From NCBI GenBank assembly GCA_907164885.2, contig OU015493.1, positions 219,873,781 to 219,937,780 of the forward strand: 64,000 nt of DNA, given 5' to 3'. The position numbers and the translations under genes were made by a program. Shown one piece after another: positions 33,116 through 46,423 of the stretch. The notes below the pieces were generated by a model. The model searched no databases, was not told the DNA's origin, and was given only the letters and a program-made list of their open reading frames with translations. Origin of the DNA: Dolomedes plantarius. Taxonomy: Eukaryota; Arthropoda; Arachnida; Araneae; Dolomedidae. The first letter of the stretch is position 1. Each line of letters starts with the position of its first letter.

Positions 33116-33651
33116 TGTCACCGTTGTTTTAAAGGGTGGTTAGTACTTGGAACAATTATAAGTGATTACTCATATGTATACATACAAATGAATTTATTAA
33201 ACTTTCATAATATACATACAAACAATACTATTCATTACAGATTTTCGACTCCTCTATCTCAGTAACATAATACATATACAGTTCTAATTTTCACTCTTCC
33301 TATAACATATTAATACATTATTTATTCTCATCAATACCCTCCTTCAACTATTCATTGCCATCATTTAATTATAAGGCGGTTTTCTTAATTAATAATCCCA
33401 CCTATACATCCCTAAGATTCTTAACTGATACACATAAACACATTGCTAAATCAATATAACACACTAATCCAATAATTATGGAATTCCACAGCCAAATATT
33501 TTATGATAGATATCTATGTACATAGCAAATCACCTTAAGCAACATTTCACATTAAGCTAACCCCATCTAATTACCTTCGATTACTAGTACGTACCGGGCA
33601 TTGGCAGAATTAGCAAAACTCTCCTACCTTGTTGACGACACGCCGTCACAA
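33116..33651 (-). repeat. Possible solo LTR
   Basis: Starts TGTCACCG and ends CCGTCACA, so TG...CA with a short imperfect inversion. On the minus strand an AATAAA occurs about 80 bp before the 3' side. The bases outside (ATAT and ATAA) nearly match. No partner LTR was found, so this is tentative. Confidence 0.35.
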
Positions 33652-35552
33652 TAACAGACCTCTCCTGACAATAATAGTTTATCCATCAAGGTGCGCCTCG
33701 CCGGGGTGGCTGAAGGGGGGAATTCATCGGACGTCTCTGGTCCAGAGATGCGGCAGAATCACTATACGCTGGCAGAATCACTATACGCATAAGTCAGGGA
33801 ATCCGTTCCGTCGATACACACTCGTTCGGCTGGGCGGGGTGAATTGCTCGGTCAGCTCCTTTCTCGGTTGTCGGCAGGGTAAGCGGTGGGTCACTCCGGT
33901 ACAGGGGGCTTGCATCTACTTCTCAAGGATAACTTCCATATAACTTCATCTCGCCATCTGTTGAGTCTTTACTCTCATACTCTTAGATATCTGGCGTAGA
34001 CGACGGCCTCGGTCCGCTAAGGTCCGTCCGTAAGCAGCTTGTCCTCTCAATTTCCGTCTAACTCTGGGGCTTATCTCCGCCGGGCGCCTTCACTGCGGCC
34101 CTCTGTGCTCGTATAAAAGCTGCCTGCGTCTCTTTTGAGTTCTCAAACTAATCTCTAACTTCTCTACCACATTTCATATCGAGCTAAACTTTTCTAATTA
34201 CCTATTCAGGTCTCCATTGTTGGCTATCTCCTGACCAATAAGTCGATCCGGGGCCACTTCATTGGCCGACCATCTATTTTTATATTAATATCCTCTGTAA
34301 TCAAAATTGAAAGCGGCCAACGCTCGTGCACCCTTCTGGGGATTCTCACACTCCCAACTTCTCACGCTATTCTCCGACACCCTGCTGTGCTTTTTAACGC
34401 AATCCAACATCGTAAAACTGCCTAACCCCTTTTCTTATCTCAACTAAGCCTCCTCTTTGCATCCAATTTCACCTTCTCCCAGCTCGTTATTCACAGCTGG
34501 TGACCCTTTTCTTGTTTTCAACTCCCCCAACTTGTCACATCTCATCTTTCATTTCGCCTACGCAGATCATTACACCCAGCTGGTCAAGGCACTTCTTTGT
34601 CTGCTTTCCTTCAGTTATATATCCTCTACCCCTCTAAATATCGTTTTCCGCACCTGCGGTGTCCCACTCTCTATTTTCTGATAACGTGTCGTGTCTCTAC
34701 GACATTCACCCCTTTCTTTCAAAATAAGAATTATCACACACCATCCACTTCATCTGCCTCACTTCACATCAACCTAACGCCTGCTATGCAATCCTGTGTT
34801 CACCTGTCCTTGCTGTCTACCTAAACATCATCAAACTCTCTGTTCGAAATCCATTACTCTCTCCTGCTTTGCTCCCCTATTCTCTCTAGACTTCCTGCTC
34901 AATGCCCAATACCGTACTTTTATTGTATACTGCGTGATATACTCGTATACTCCACAATTTTAGTACGATATTATCACACTCATTTAGTCCTATATATGCC
35001 ATTATTTGCAACTTTCGCATAACACTTGATATCACTATATAGACAATCCCTTTGCGATATATTTCACACATTTTCATATACTAATACACATTAATACAAA
35101 TAAAGATAATAACCTCATCTTTTCATAAGGTAACCTTGCACGTGAACGATAATACTTTTCACTGTTATACACCAAATCTAACATTATATAACCTTAAACC
35201 TGTAATGAGGACTCCCTTTAAAGATTAGCATAATAACGCTTAACATTTTATGTCTTCTGAGATACCAAAACACAAAAAAATATATGTTATATACCTCATA
35301 TAAAAATAATCAACAATCATACACTATATGTATATGCACTCAATAATATAATATATGTAATCGTTAATTCTTGAGTAATCTATTCTTATTATATTGTCCT
35401 TGTATTCAGTATATTTGTCCAATGTCATTCCAGTTCTTAGAATTTACGCTTCGTTATTCGAGTTCTTTTATCAGTGTTCTGGAGAGATAAATTTGTTTTC
35501 TACCAAGGCCCAATATTTCAAACAATTCTCTTTTCTATGGTTTCACCCCGTC
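33652..35552. other. Non-coding spacer, pyrimidine-rich then AT-rich
   Basis: 33652-34900 is richer in C and T than its surroundings and has a duplicated GGCAGAATCACTATACGC (33752-33788). No protein signature was found on either strand. Confidence 0.4.
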
Positions 35553-35752
35553 ATTTTTATGGACTCCGCGTCGCGTCTAATTTCGTCAAAGACTGTAACA
35601 ATGGAATTTAACACGAATGCCCAAGGGAAAATTAAGTACTTAATAAGATAAAAAAGGGGTATGTAATTTTGAATACTAGAGTGGGGAATTAATGGTTTTT
35701 AAAAGTTAAGAGTGTTGACTGTAGAAATTACTAGTTTTTTAATATTATAGAA
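35553..35752. repeat. Dispersed 200-bp repeat, copy 1
   Basis: Starts ATTTTTATGGACTCCGCGTC and ends TTTTTTAATATTATA. It is about 95 percent identical to 38129-38356 but lacks 29 bp present there (after TTTCGTCAAA). Confidence 0.92.
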
Positions 35753-38128
35753 TATCCCCCCGTCCAAGAAGAGGATGACCTACAATGCCTGCTTTGGAGG
35801 GCAGACTCACTCAGATGAGTGAGAAGAATGGGCAATAACAAGAATTTGGAATATTTTCTTTAAGTGGTGTCGGCAAAAGTTAGGTTTAGCAAAAAAAAAT
35901 TTAAAATCACGTGATGAAATGACAGGACATTATGAACAAATTGTTGACAAATATGTAAAATTCACATAAACAAAAATATACAAAATAATAACATTGAAAA
36001 CTCTACATGAGCATGGGTCTGAAAAATGGTGAATAGGGGGACCCTTCCCCACACAACACAATTTCAGGAAAAAAAACATTTAACATAACGAAAAAAATTG
36101 TAAATTATCAAAACAAATTTCCACTGGAAACATACATTGAATAAAATATCGACCACTATCTTGAGTCGAATAACACAAATAACAAACTTTAGCAATAATA
36201 ATATCAAAAACCAAACAAAAATTAAGTAAATGAAGTTGAACTTGACAACAAGTTGAAAATTCAAAATTTCTCCTCAACTTTCATTACTATGGAGTGAGTC
36301 CAAAAAAAAATTTTTTTTTTCTTTGCCATGAATTTGCTGTGCAACATTTTTAGTCCTTTAACAGTCATGACCTTGTTGAGGAAATTACACTATTTAAAAA
36401 TCACAGTCTTTTTAGTGCTGTGCTAATTTGTTTCACCAACGTAGACTGCACACAAAAATTTCACATTGTCTTAACTTGCTTATATATAAAGAAAAATAGT
36501 TCTTTAGTTATATAATAAAAATCACAGTTTATAATAAAAATCACACTTTCAATAAAAATCACATTTCTAATATATAAATTGTATATAAAAATTACAGAAC
36601 ATTTATTATGCTTTAAGAAAAAAAACTCAATCATTTCGAAATTATCAATATATCAAATTCATATTCATTATTTTTAGTTTTCTCTTTATCTTTCTCATGT
36701 CTCTCATTTCAATATTTTAACACTATTTGCCTGTGTTCCTAAAACACTAAAATATTCATTACTAGAAAAAGAACACAGAAATAATATAAAAATTATTCAG
36801 AAAATTCACACTTATAATCATTTTATCAAATATAAGTCTCAAAAATTTCTTTAGTGCAATCCAAAATAGAAACAAAACATTCATTTTTTAAAATGAAAAC
36901 CCACAATATACATTATAAGTCATTGATATCTTTCGATTTTAATTGTGTCATTTTTACTTAGCTAAATCAATAATTTGAAAATACTTTCACTGACACACAT
37001 TTATAATAAATTTTTATCAGTATCTATTAATATCAAAAATTTTCACCCTCAATAATAATTCGTAAAATTTAGCTTACCAATTTCAGTGGTTATCCACACT
37101 CTTTACAATTATACTTATTAATTTTCACCATTACATATCCTCATAATTTTAACATTTGCAGCTCTGTTCTGAATTTATCTTGGTGGAGTTCTTGGCTTAG
37201 TCCCAGGGTACAGTATCCCAATTGGAACACCATGAATGAGCACTTTAAAGAAACTTCTTAGCACACATTTTTTTTTCTTTTTCGGAAGCTGTAGAATTTT
37301 TTCTTTTCGTAACGTTTTAGAAATGACATATTGCGTTGAACTGCTGGAACAAACTTGTATCGCGAACACATTTTTCTGTTTTGCACACAATATCGATGAC
37401 CTAACATTTTCACAAAAGATCATAAACACTCGAACGAAGAACTGATGTCGCACGGAAAATCAAAAGCACATCGGAGCTGACCTTGGCTTGGCGCCGCACT
37501 CCTTTAATATTATGTTGACCGCACTCGGGGAGAGCCGTCGGAAACGGCGCGTCTGGCATGAAGGCGAACGCTGGCGCTTGTTTGTGATGAAAACGTCAAA
37601 ATTACGCTTTTAACTTCTTGTAGATCCCTGGTGAAAGAACAAACATCGGAGACATCGACCTTGGCTCGGCGCTGACCCATTTTTTTCACTCGCGCACACC
37701 GCATACGTTGAAACTTTCTCTGTCGACCGCAAATAACACTGGCAAGAACTATGGACTGGAAATCCACGGGATCAGTCAGCATCAGGTTCTGATCCTTCCG
37801 TCTCTTCTGTAACATGGGGAGAACGGCCGCCGGTCATTGTAATGAAAAATGCCGCAACCCCACATCACAGTCAACTCTGTAGACACTGGATTACTGGAAT
37901 GTTAGTCTGGTCGAAAAGAAATGTCGTTGTCACAAGATTTCTCGAACTACATGTTTATTAAAATCGCCGGCTCCTCCGCCGGGTTTTTCGCAGCAGACAA
38001 AATATTACAGAGTGCGTCTAAATTTAGACATCAGATAATTTTATAAAGTTATACCATCACGTGACACAGAGGTGTGACTTACTGGCTGATTGGATAAAAG
38101 TTATTTGTTGATGCTCTGAACCGATCTA
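35753..38128. other. Unclassified segment between the 200-bp repeats
   Basis: AT-rich 35760-37180 with short tandem ATAAAAATCACA units at 36507-36570, then a GC-richer part 37440-37860 (GCGCCGCACTCC, GAGAGCCGTCGGAAACGGCG) and a minus-strand AATAAA near 37952. This may be a retroelement on the minus strand, but no protein motif supports it. Confidence 0.3.
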
Positions 38129-38344
38129 ATTTTTATGGACGCCGCGTCGCGTCTAATTTCGTCAAAAAGTCAGCCATCTTTGATGATATTACCAAAGACT
38201 GTAACAATGGAATTTAACACGAATCCCCAATGGAAAATTAAGTACTTAATAAGATTAAAAAGGGGTATGTAATTTTGAATAGTAGAGTGAGGAATTATTG
38301 GTTTTTAAAAGTTAAGAGTGTTGACTTTAGAAATTACTAGTTTT

Positions 38345-38356
<12 letters not shown>
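38129..38356. repeat. Dispersed 200-bp repeat, copy 2
   Basis: Second copy of the repeat at 35553, same orientation, running into an AT microsatellite (38345-38402). Confidence 0.92.
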
Positions 38357-38402
<46 letters not shown>

Positions 38403-38405
<3 letters not shown>

Positions 38406-38856
38406 ATATATCCATTACATCTCGTTCTTAAAATGCAACCTGAAAAGGAAAACTAGCTCAAATTTACATGGCTGGAGCTAGACTCAGCCTGAAAGGAATT
38501 AAAATTTTGAAGCAGTCGGGTCGAATCGTTTTATTTAGTGATAGTAACATACGTCCTTTCATTTCAGATGCTCGGAGCGAAGTGTAATATCACCTTTCAA
38601 CCTTACGCGCTAGAAGCGAGGTACATGTGTCTGTTGTTTTGAAATGTCAGCGGAATTTGGGGCTGGCGATGCGAACCCACGCCTTTCTCGAGACGTATAC
38701 ACGTGTAGAAATGCAACGTTTGCTGATTTATGGGAAGTTCTGTTGCTATGGGTTTTTAAAGCGCTAAAGTAATGTTACTGGGGTTTGGATTTAGGAAAGG
38801 GAATTTAAATGATAGAATGGAGGGCCTAATATTTAATTTATTACATATATATATAT
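38403..38856. other. Unique-looking spacer
   Basis: Mixed composition. TCATTTCAG at 38560-38568 looks like a splice acceptor, but no exon could be recognised after it. Confidence 0.35.
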
Positions 38857-38957
38857 TGTGATGGCGGTGGACTCTCTACTTAATCCCCGGTATTTTATAT
38901 GAAAATATGGTGAAGTTTCATTACAGTTTTGGATGTTTACCAGAGGCGATTCCAGGT
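38857..38957 (+). repeat. 5' LTR fragment, first 101 bp
   Basis: Matches the start of the LTR at 42287 with three mismatches (TGTGATGGCGGTGGACTCTC at the start, GATTCCAGGT at the end), then leaves the LTR abruptly. Confidence 0.93.
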
Positions 38958-39027
38958 TCCAAGCGAGAGAAATTAGGGGAAATAAAGAAAGGGAAGCGAG
39001 CAAATTAGGGAAAAGAAAGAAAGGGAA

Positions 39028-40386
39028 GTGAGTAAAATTTGGGAGGAGAAGTATAAGCAGATGAATAGGGCCTATGAATTAGCATTGATAAGAAGAAGAG
39101 AAAGTTTAGACGTTAGTCAGAAAGCCATAATAGACAATACTTTCGAGGTTTTCGAGTCAAATAAAGAATTCTTTGTGAGACAGGATAAAGGAATCTTCGA
39201 GAGGCTAGAATACGACCTAGACTGTGAGGCGAAATATGCTTTAGATCAATCAACTAGATTTATTAAAGCGAGGGAAGTGGAGTACTTGAGGGTAAAATTA
39301 CAAGCTGTAAATTCCTATAGAGAAAGTAGAGGTTTAATAAGGAAGGCCGGAGTCACAAAAATTGAGAAAAGTGCCGAAAGTCAAATTGAGGGAAAAATTT
39401 GCGTAGAGCAAAAGGTTAAATCTCTGGGTAAAGATAAAAATGTAGAGAATGTGTTGGGAAATTTCAGCGAGGTGGAAGTTGAGAATTTCGGAAGCACAAG
39501 TACTCGAGGCAAAATTAAAAATAAGGAATTCTGTAGCCAGTTGGTTGCAGGAGATATTTTGAGCAGTTCGAGGGAAGTGCGGGGAAAAAAGGAAACCTTT
39601 GTAATTGAGCAAGCTGGCTTAAATTCGGGTGTAGAAAATCGAAGTGAAATAGATGACTCGCTCTGCAAATCCGTGAATGTAGAGACAGTGGGGAAAATGA
39701 ATGTAGAGTTGTGTGAGGAAACTAGCCCAGATAGTAGGGAAATAGATAACTCGCTCTGCAAATTCACGCATGTAGAGACATGTGGGAAAATGAATGTAGA
39801 TTTGTGTGAAGAAAGTAGCCTAGATAAAAGAGAAATATTGCCTGAAAGCGACTCTAACATTTGTGATCTCGAAGTGAGAAAAGTTAGTTTCGTTGAAACA
39901 GCCGAGGTTTTAGAGGACTCGAATCCAGAGTTTTGTGTAACTGACCGCACACAGAGGGGGATGGACCTTTGTCCGAGAGTCCATTCACCAGGTTCTTTTC
40001 AAGTGGAAGGGACTATAAGTGCGCGTCAGGAGTTGATGAATGTAGTCGAAAAAGTTGAGCCGAGAGACGGTTTAAAAATTGCTCCCCAGGGATTAGACAA
40101 TGGCATTCGGGAAAACACGGACCGCGAAAGGGTCGAAAGTCCGTCTAAAATGGATGGTCAGATTTTGACGGAATTTAGGGGAAACCTAAACAATGCAGCG
40201 GATGTGGAGAGAACACCTGTAGAAGATAGAAGGACAGCGATTCCGAGTAGGGACATTTTGAAAGGGAGGTTATCTAGGATTAGGATACTCCATTGTGATG
40301 AGTTCAAAGGGAAATTACATCCGGTGGTGATAAGGACTAAACAGCGCCACGAAAAGGAGAGTAGAATAAAGCGCAAGAAAGCTTAA
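39028..40386 (+). CDS. Orphan acidic ORF of the LTR element
   Basis: An open frame of 452 codons that I do not recognise. The first ATG in frame is at 39061 (MNRAYELALIRRRESL), so 442 residues is the safer product. The N-terminal third is charged and helical (QKAIIDNTFEVFESNKEFF, YLRVKLQAVNSYRESRG), gag-like in style but without a zinc knuckle. The middle is acidic and holds two tandem 31-residue units (39646-39831, period 93 bp), each starting EIDxSLCK and containing VETxGKMNVxLCEE. The C-terminus is strongly basic (TKQRHEKESRIKRKKA). There are no stops in 1.36 kb, so it was probably under selection until recently or is young. It may be a divergent gag or an accessory cargo protein. Confidence 0.6.
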   Translation: MSKIWEEKYKQMNRAYELALIRRRESLDVSQKAIIDNTFEVFESNKEFFVRQDKGIFERLEYDLDCEAKYALDQSTRFIKAREVEYLRVKLQAVNSYRESRGLIRKAGVTKIEKSAESQIEGKICVEQKVKSLGKDKNVENVLGNFSEVEVENFGSTSTRGKIKNKEFCSQLVAGDILSSSREVRGKKETFVIEQAGLNSGVENRSEIDDSLCKSVNVETVGKMNVELCEETSPDSREIDNSLCKFTHVETCGKMNVDLCEESSLDKREILPESDSNICDLEVRKVSFVETAEVLEDSNPEFCVTDRTQRGMDLCPRVHSPGSFQVEGTISARQELMNVVEKVEPRDGLKIAPQGLDNGIRENTDRERVESPSKMDGQILTEFRGNLNNAADVERTPVEDRRTAIPSRDILKGRLSRIRILHCDEFKGKLHPVVIRTKQRHEKESRIKRKKA

Positions 40387-40399
40387 ATGATTTTGGAGC

Positions 40400-40693
40400 T
40401 TGAACAAAACTAGGGAGAAATGTCCGGTAGCTAGAAAGAAGCCGAATTGCGTAAGGCATAGACAAAAGGCGGGACGCCAGGGTTTTGTCAAGTTCAAGAA
40501 GAAATTTAAGGGAGGACAGCATTCTGTTAAATTCAAAATGAAAATGGGTATGAAATACTCAGAAAGGCAGCCTAGGAATTTCGGGAGACCGAGGAAAAAC
40601 CGAAAGTCGCAAATATTCGCGAGGGCGAAGATTACTAGACAGGATGAATTTAGGGGGTCGTATGATAGGGTTTCCACAAAAAATTCAGCTTAA
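40400..40693 (+). CDS. Basic ORF following the orphan ORF
   Basis: 97 codons rich in Lys and Arg (KFKKKFKGGQHSVKFKMKMG, GRPRKNRKSQIFARAKITR). It has no early ATG and lies in a different frame 13 bases after the TAA of the upstream frame, so it is best read as the continuation of that protein after a shift, or as a product of frameshifting. The composition suggests nucleic-acid binding. No family recognised. Confidence 0.45.
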   Translation: MNKTREKCPVARKKPNCVRHRQKAGRQGFVKFKKKFKGGQHSVKFKMKMGMKYSERQPRNFGRPRKNRKSQIFARAKITRQDEFRGSYDRVSTKNSA

Positions 40694-42272
40694 GCGAGAT
40701 GCTACGAGGAGGGTTAACTCCAAATTTAAAGGAATCAAGTTCGGGAAAATTTAAATTCTCATTTGAGATTTTGAGGGTCAGGTGAGAATTTAATGCTGCG
40801 TGAAACAGTGACCCAGAATTGTATGTGTAATAATTATGTGTATTGTTTTTATTGTATGATTTTATACCAGAAAGTTGAATTTTAGAAATTGTGTATAATC
40901 TTTTATGTGGTGATTTTTGTGAAATTTAAAGTGCATATATGTTGGTAAAACATGACTATATAGTTTGAGTATGGATTTAAGCAAATTATGTATATTTTGT
41001 TATGTTCAATTAGTATAATGATTTTGTTTTGGTAAAAGGTCCTAAGACGCTTTTTGTGTAAGCCGCTGGAAGGCCTCAGAAAGGCTGTCATAAATATACT
41101 GCAATACAATTTTGTTCTTTTTAGAAAAGGAACCAAACGAGTTAGTTTGTCATGACTCTATGTCAGGAAATGACATTAAAAACACCTAATGGAATTGTGG
41201 AATCCTAGTGTAGAAATAAATGTGGGCTCAACTGTTGAGTTTCGGTTTCCTAGCCAATCGAATGGAAAGACGCCGTTTGAGTCGCGCGTTTGGATAGGAG
41301 AAATTATGTTCCGCGGGTTACAGGACCAACTGAATGTCGAATAGTTAATGATTTTGTAATGCCGAATGTTTCATGAAATAGTAAGAATTACATAACTAAT
41401 ATTTAGTAAGAAATATAAGATTAATTTTGTCCACTATATTTGGTAATCGTTATCCACGATGATGTGTTTTTGCTTTAAGAGAAGTTTACAGAGCAATTGT
41501 GAAAATTTTAATTGGTTAACGTTGTGATCAATGTACGGTGTGTTAACTGTGTTTCTTTGAGTTATATTACTTTGTTTAATGTATCTTTGAGTAATATTTT
41601 GTTTCATGTTATTGCAACTAGGTTAAGATATAGTCGATAATTAAATATGGTCAAAATTGTGGTAATGTTTGTAATTAAGTTAAGATCAGAGTAATGTATG
41701 GTTGTAGTACCTATACTAAAATATGTTAAATGAAAATGCTTAATGCGTTGGCGAATAGAAGCTAAACGTGTTAGGGTACGTTTTCGGCTATGAGTGGCCG
41801 AAAGGTACTGGGTGCTAACCACCCTGAAGTTTATAATTGAACCGAGAAAGTTATCTGGAGATAGAATGGCCTTGAGGCTATGTTTTTGTTGTTTTCTGTA
41901 TGAAATTGTTAACGTAAGTTTCTTAGTGCATTATGAGTATTTTGTTTGTCTTAATCATGTATGAATTTATTATGTGTTTAGGTAATGTAATATCGGTGTA
42001 ATGATTATCTGCATCTCTTACTGGAAATTGAATTGATGTTTTTCACTCCCGAAAAGTATTTGGAGTGCAGGTTTTGGAATGATGTGTTCCAGACTGAGTG
42101 CAGTTTAGGGCATTTCGAGGGAAATTTCTAAAGTTGGCGGAAATTGACTCTAGTAAGTTAGGGCTGAAGAAAAACCAAATGGTATTGACCTCTTTGGAAA
42201 TGTTTCGTGTGGGCATACCTAAATGGACCTATCGAACTTTCCATTAGACTTTTTTATGTATAAAAAACCTTT
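40694..42272. other. Long 3' untranslated region of the LTR element
   Basis: About 1.6 kb without readable protein. Its last 450 bp (from about 41826, CTGAAGTTTATAATTGAACC) recurs in every unit of the downstream tandem array. Confidence 0.7.
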
Positions 42273-42286
42273 AAAGGGGGAGGAGC
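42273..42286 (+). promoter_or_regulatory. Polypurine tract of the LTR element
   Basis: AAAGGGGGAGGAGC lies directly before the LTR start TGTGATGG. The same tract precedes the LTR in each array unit. Confidence 0.8.
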
Positions 42287-42893
42287 TGTGATGGCGGTGG
42301 ACTCTCTACTTAATCCCCGCTATTTTATATGGAAATATGGTGAAGTTTCATTACAGTTTTGGATGTTTTCCAGAGGCGATTCCAGGTCCATCAATCAAGA
42401 GGCGTGCCAGCTGTCTAGTAAACAGATGACCAGTAACTAGATGACAACCAGGACTGGAAGGGCAAGTGGTTTCTCGACGGGTTGTTCCGGAGGTATGCAG
42501 AGGAAGGAGAACCGGTTTGGACTGGTGGGTCGTCGATGCAGGCGAGGGGCAGACAGAGAAGGACAGTGGTCCGGTGTGGACGGTGGTCGACTTTGTCTGG
42601 GACGAGCGGTTTGCGTGTGCGGAGAAGCCACGTGGAAATAATTGTGATTTGTTCGGCAGGAGTGCCTTGCAGGTGTAAATCATTGATTTGGCTGAATGCC
42701 ATGAATGCACTGGAGGTGCAAAACTCAAGGAGTTAATGTACATAGTTTGTAAATACGCGAACTGAATAAATGTTATTTTTATGCTCATTAATCCAGTGTA
42801 TTCTCAGTGATATCTGAGGGAACCGGGTGGCTAGGAAGTAGCCATAGTTCGGCGCTATCGGAATAGACTGGGCAGTTAAGTCGAACTGCCCCA
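42287..42893 (+). repeat. 3' LTR of the LTR element (array unit A)
   Basis: 607 bp from TGTGATGGCGG to AACTGCCCCA, with an AATAAA at 42765-42770. The end is set by the TG...CA rule and by the identical 607-bp length of all five copies. Open frames on both strands inside are not conserved as proteins and are treated as non-coding. Confidence 0.85.
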
Positions 42894-42918
42894 GTTTATG
42901 ATTATATATATATATATG

Positions 42919-42954
<36 letters not shown>

Positions 42955-42964
<10 letters not shown>

Positions 42965-44030
42965 AAAGGCAAAGTCTGTGTGTGTGTGACCGAGTTTTTG
43001 TCTGCTCGCGGCACGGCGCAAAGACGGCAGGTCGGACAGTCTTGAGATTCGACACGAAGATGCCCCCCGAGGTCTCATTATGCACCTCGAAGCCCATTTT
43101 TCGATTTTTTAATTAGATTTTCCGTAATTAAATATTTAATCGCGATTTGGAGCTCCCGGACGAGTAAAAGCTCCGTAAAACCTAACGTATCCGTCCAAGA
43201 ATTTTTTTTTTCGGACGAGCCTATACGGGAAAGATGACACTATACGGAAATCACAATTAAAATTGTCTGTCTTAATTTATCGATTAATTGTGATTTTTTT
43301 TCGATTGCCTGTACGCACCCGTTTTTCGGAAAAAAGCGCTATTTTGGCCGCGACCCTTTTTTCCAAATTGTCGAATCGATACGTAAATGTTGTTACATTT
43401 TTACGAAATTTTTATCTCAGAGACCCTTGACATCACAGTTTCGAAAGCCAGAACCAAAATTAATTTACAAATTGTAGTTATTTTTTAATAATTTATTTTA
43501 TGATTTGGAAACTCTTGCGAGAAATCTCATTTTGGAGATTTCGTTCTTCATTTCCGGACGAAGGTAAAGCGGGGGAAAATAGGCGTGGCTTTTTCGACGT
43601 CAAGCACATGATGTGTTGGGGCGTTTGTTTTCTATGAGGGATTGGGTGGTTAAAGGAAATCGATTACTATTGCAGTGATAATCGATTACAAAATCGCATT
43701 TAGTAATGCCGCAATTTTTTTCGCCAACACTTAGTTAATATCATATAATTTGTGGTGAGTTTGTGGAAAAAATCTATGAAGATTTCAAAGAATTTCAGCA
43801 AAATAAACATCTTAATACGTTTTTCGTCTCGCAGACTGTTGTAGAAAGTTTTAAGTAATCCTATGTCAAAAATTTTGCCAAAATGTGCCAGAAAGTATTA
43901 AATTTATATGGGTAAAATAATGTATCGTGGTGAGGAAAAGGATTACAGCGACGCCCATTAACAAAGGGTTAAGGCTACTAAAAAATTGGCAATTACATTA
44001 CCCGAGCAACGCCGGGACGGGTACAGCTAG
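42955..44030 (+). mobile_element. Helitron-like non-autonomous element, unit A
   Basis: Begins TTTATATATAAAAGGCAAAG with a GT run and ends in the hairpin TACCCG...CGGGTA followed by CAGCTAG. The next base is T. No coding capacity. It is identified by comparison with the solitary copy at 55633-56704. Confidence 0.88.
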
Positions 44031-44057
44031 TATATATATATAAATAAATAACCTAAG

Positions 44058-44101
44058 AAACCTAAGATATGAAATTAGGAATAATTTCATATCTTAGGTT
44101 T
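44058..44101. repeat. Perfect 20-bp hairpin at the A/B junction
   Basis: AAACCTAAGATATGAAATTA, loop GGAA, then the exact complement. Confidence 0.97.
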
Positions 44102-44573
44102 GGAAATGCCCTGAAGTTTATAATTGAACCGAGAAGGTTATCTGGAGATAGAATGGCATTGGTGCTATGTTTTTGTTGTTTTCTGTATGAAATTGTTAAC
44201 GTAAGTTTCTTACTGCATTATGAGTATTTTGTTTGTCTTAATCATGTATGAATTTATTATGTGTTTAGGTAATGTAATATCGGTGTAATGATTATCTGCA
44301 TCTCTTACTGGAAATTGAATTGATGTTTTTCACTCCCGAAAAGTATTTGGAGTGCAGGTTTTGGAATGATGTGTTCCAGACTGAGTGCAGTTTAGGGCAT
44401 TTCGAGGGAAATTTCTAAAGTTGGCGGAAATTGACTCTAGTAAGTTAGGGCTGAAGAAAGCCAAATGGTATTGACCTCTTTGGAAATGTTTCGTGTGGGC
44501 ATACCTAAATGGACCTACCGAACTTTCCATTAGACTTTTTTATGTATAAAAAAACCTTTAAAGGGGGAGGAGC

Positions 44574-45180
44574 TGTGATGGCGGTGGACTCTCTACTTAA
44601 TCCCCGCTATTTTATATGGAAATATGGTGAAGTTTCATTACAGTTTTGGATGTTTTCCAGAGGCGATTCCAGGTCCATCAATCAAGAGGCGTGCCAGCTG
44701 TCTAGTAAACAGATGACCAGTAACTAGATGACAACCAGGACTGGAAGGGCAAGTGGTTTCTCGACGGGTTGTTCCGGAGGTATGCAGAGGAAGGAGAACC
44801 GTTTTGGACTGGTGGGTCGTCGATGCAGACGAGGGGCAGACAGAGAAGGACAGTGGTCCGGTGTGGACGGTGGTCAACTTTGTCTGGGACGAGTGGTTTG
44901 CGTGTGCGGAGAAGCCACGTGGAAATAATTGTGATTTGTTCGGCAGGAGTGCCTTGCAGGTGTAAATCATTGATTTGGCTGGATGCCATGAATGCACTGG
45001 AGGTGCAAAAGTCAAGGAGTTAATGTACATAGTTTGTAAATACGCGAACTGAATAAATGTTATTTTTATGCTCATCAATCCAGTGTATTCTCAGTGATAT
45101 CTGAGGGAACCGGGTGGCTAGGAAGTAGCCATAGTTCGGCGCTATCGGAATAGACTGGGCAGTTAAGTCGAACTGCCCCA
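44574..45180 (+). repeat. LTR copy, unit B
   Basis: 607 bp, same limits as the unit A LTR. Carries the central-unit variants CCGTTTTGG and GTGGTCAACTTTG. Confidence 0.92.
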
Positions 45181-45187
45181 GTTTATG

Positions 45188-46352
<1,165 letters not shown>

Positions 46353-46379
46353 TATATATATATAAATAAATAACCTAAG

Positions 46380-46423
46380 AAACCTAAGATATGAAATTAG
46401 GAATAATTTCATATCTTAGGTTT
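46380..46423. repeat. Perfect 20-bp hairpin at the B/C junction
   Basis: Same arms and GGAA loop as at 44058. Confidence 0.97.

Larger units (their letters stand above)
38857..42893 (+). mobile_element. LTR element with orphan ORFs and a truncated 5' LTR
   Basis: A 5' LTR fragment (38857-38957), two adjacent frames of unknown function, a 1.6-kb untranslated stretch, a polypurine tract and a complete 607-bp 3' LTR. No zinc knuckle, protease, reverse transcriptase or integrase can be read, so it is either a non-autonomous element or one that lost its polymerase. The left end sits against ATATATAT and the right against GTTTATGATTATATA, so the target duplication cannot be resolved. Confidence 0.75.

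Noticed and set aside
33116..38128. A complete LTR retrotransposon on the minus strand
   Set aside because: No paired LTR, primer site or protein motif could be found; only weak terminal and polyadenylation hints exist.
38857..42893. A host gene at 39028-40693
   Set aside because: The flanking LTR sequences and the polypurine tract put these frames inside a retroelement; a captured host gene remains possible but has no direct support.
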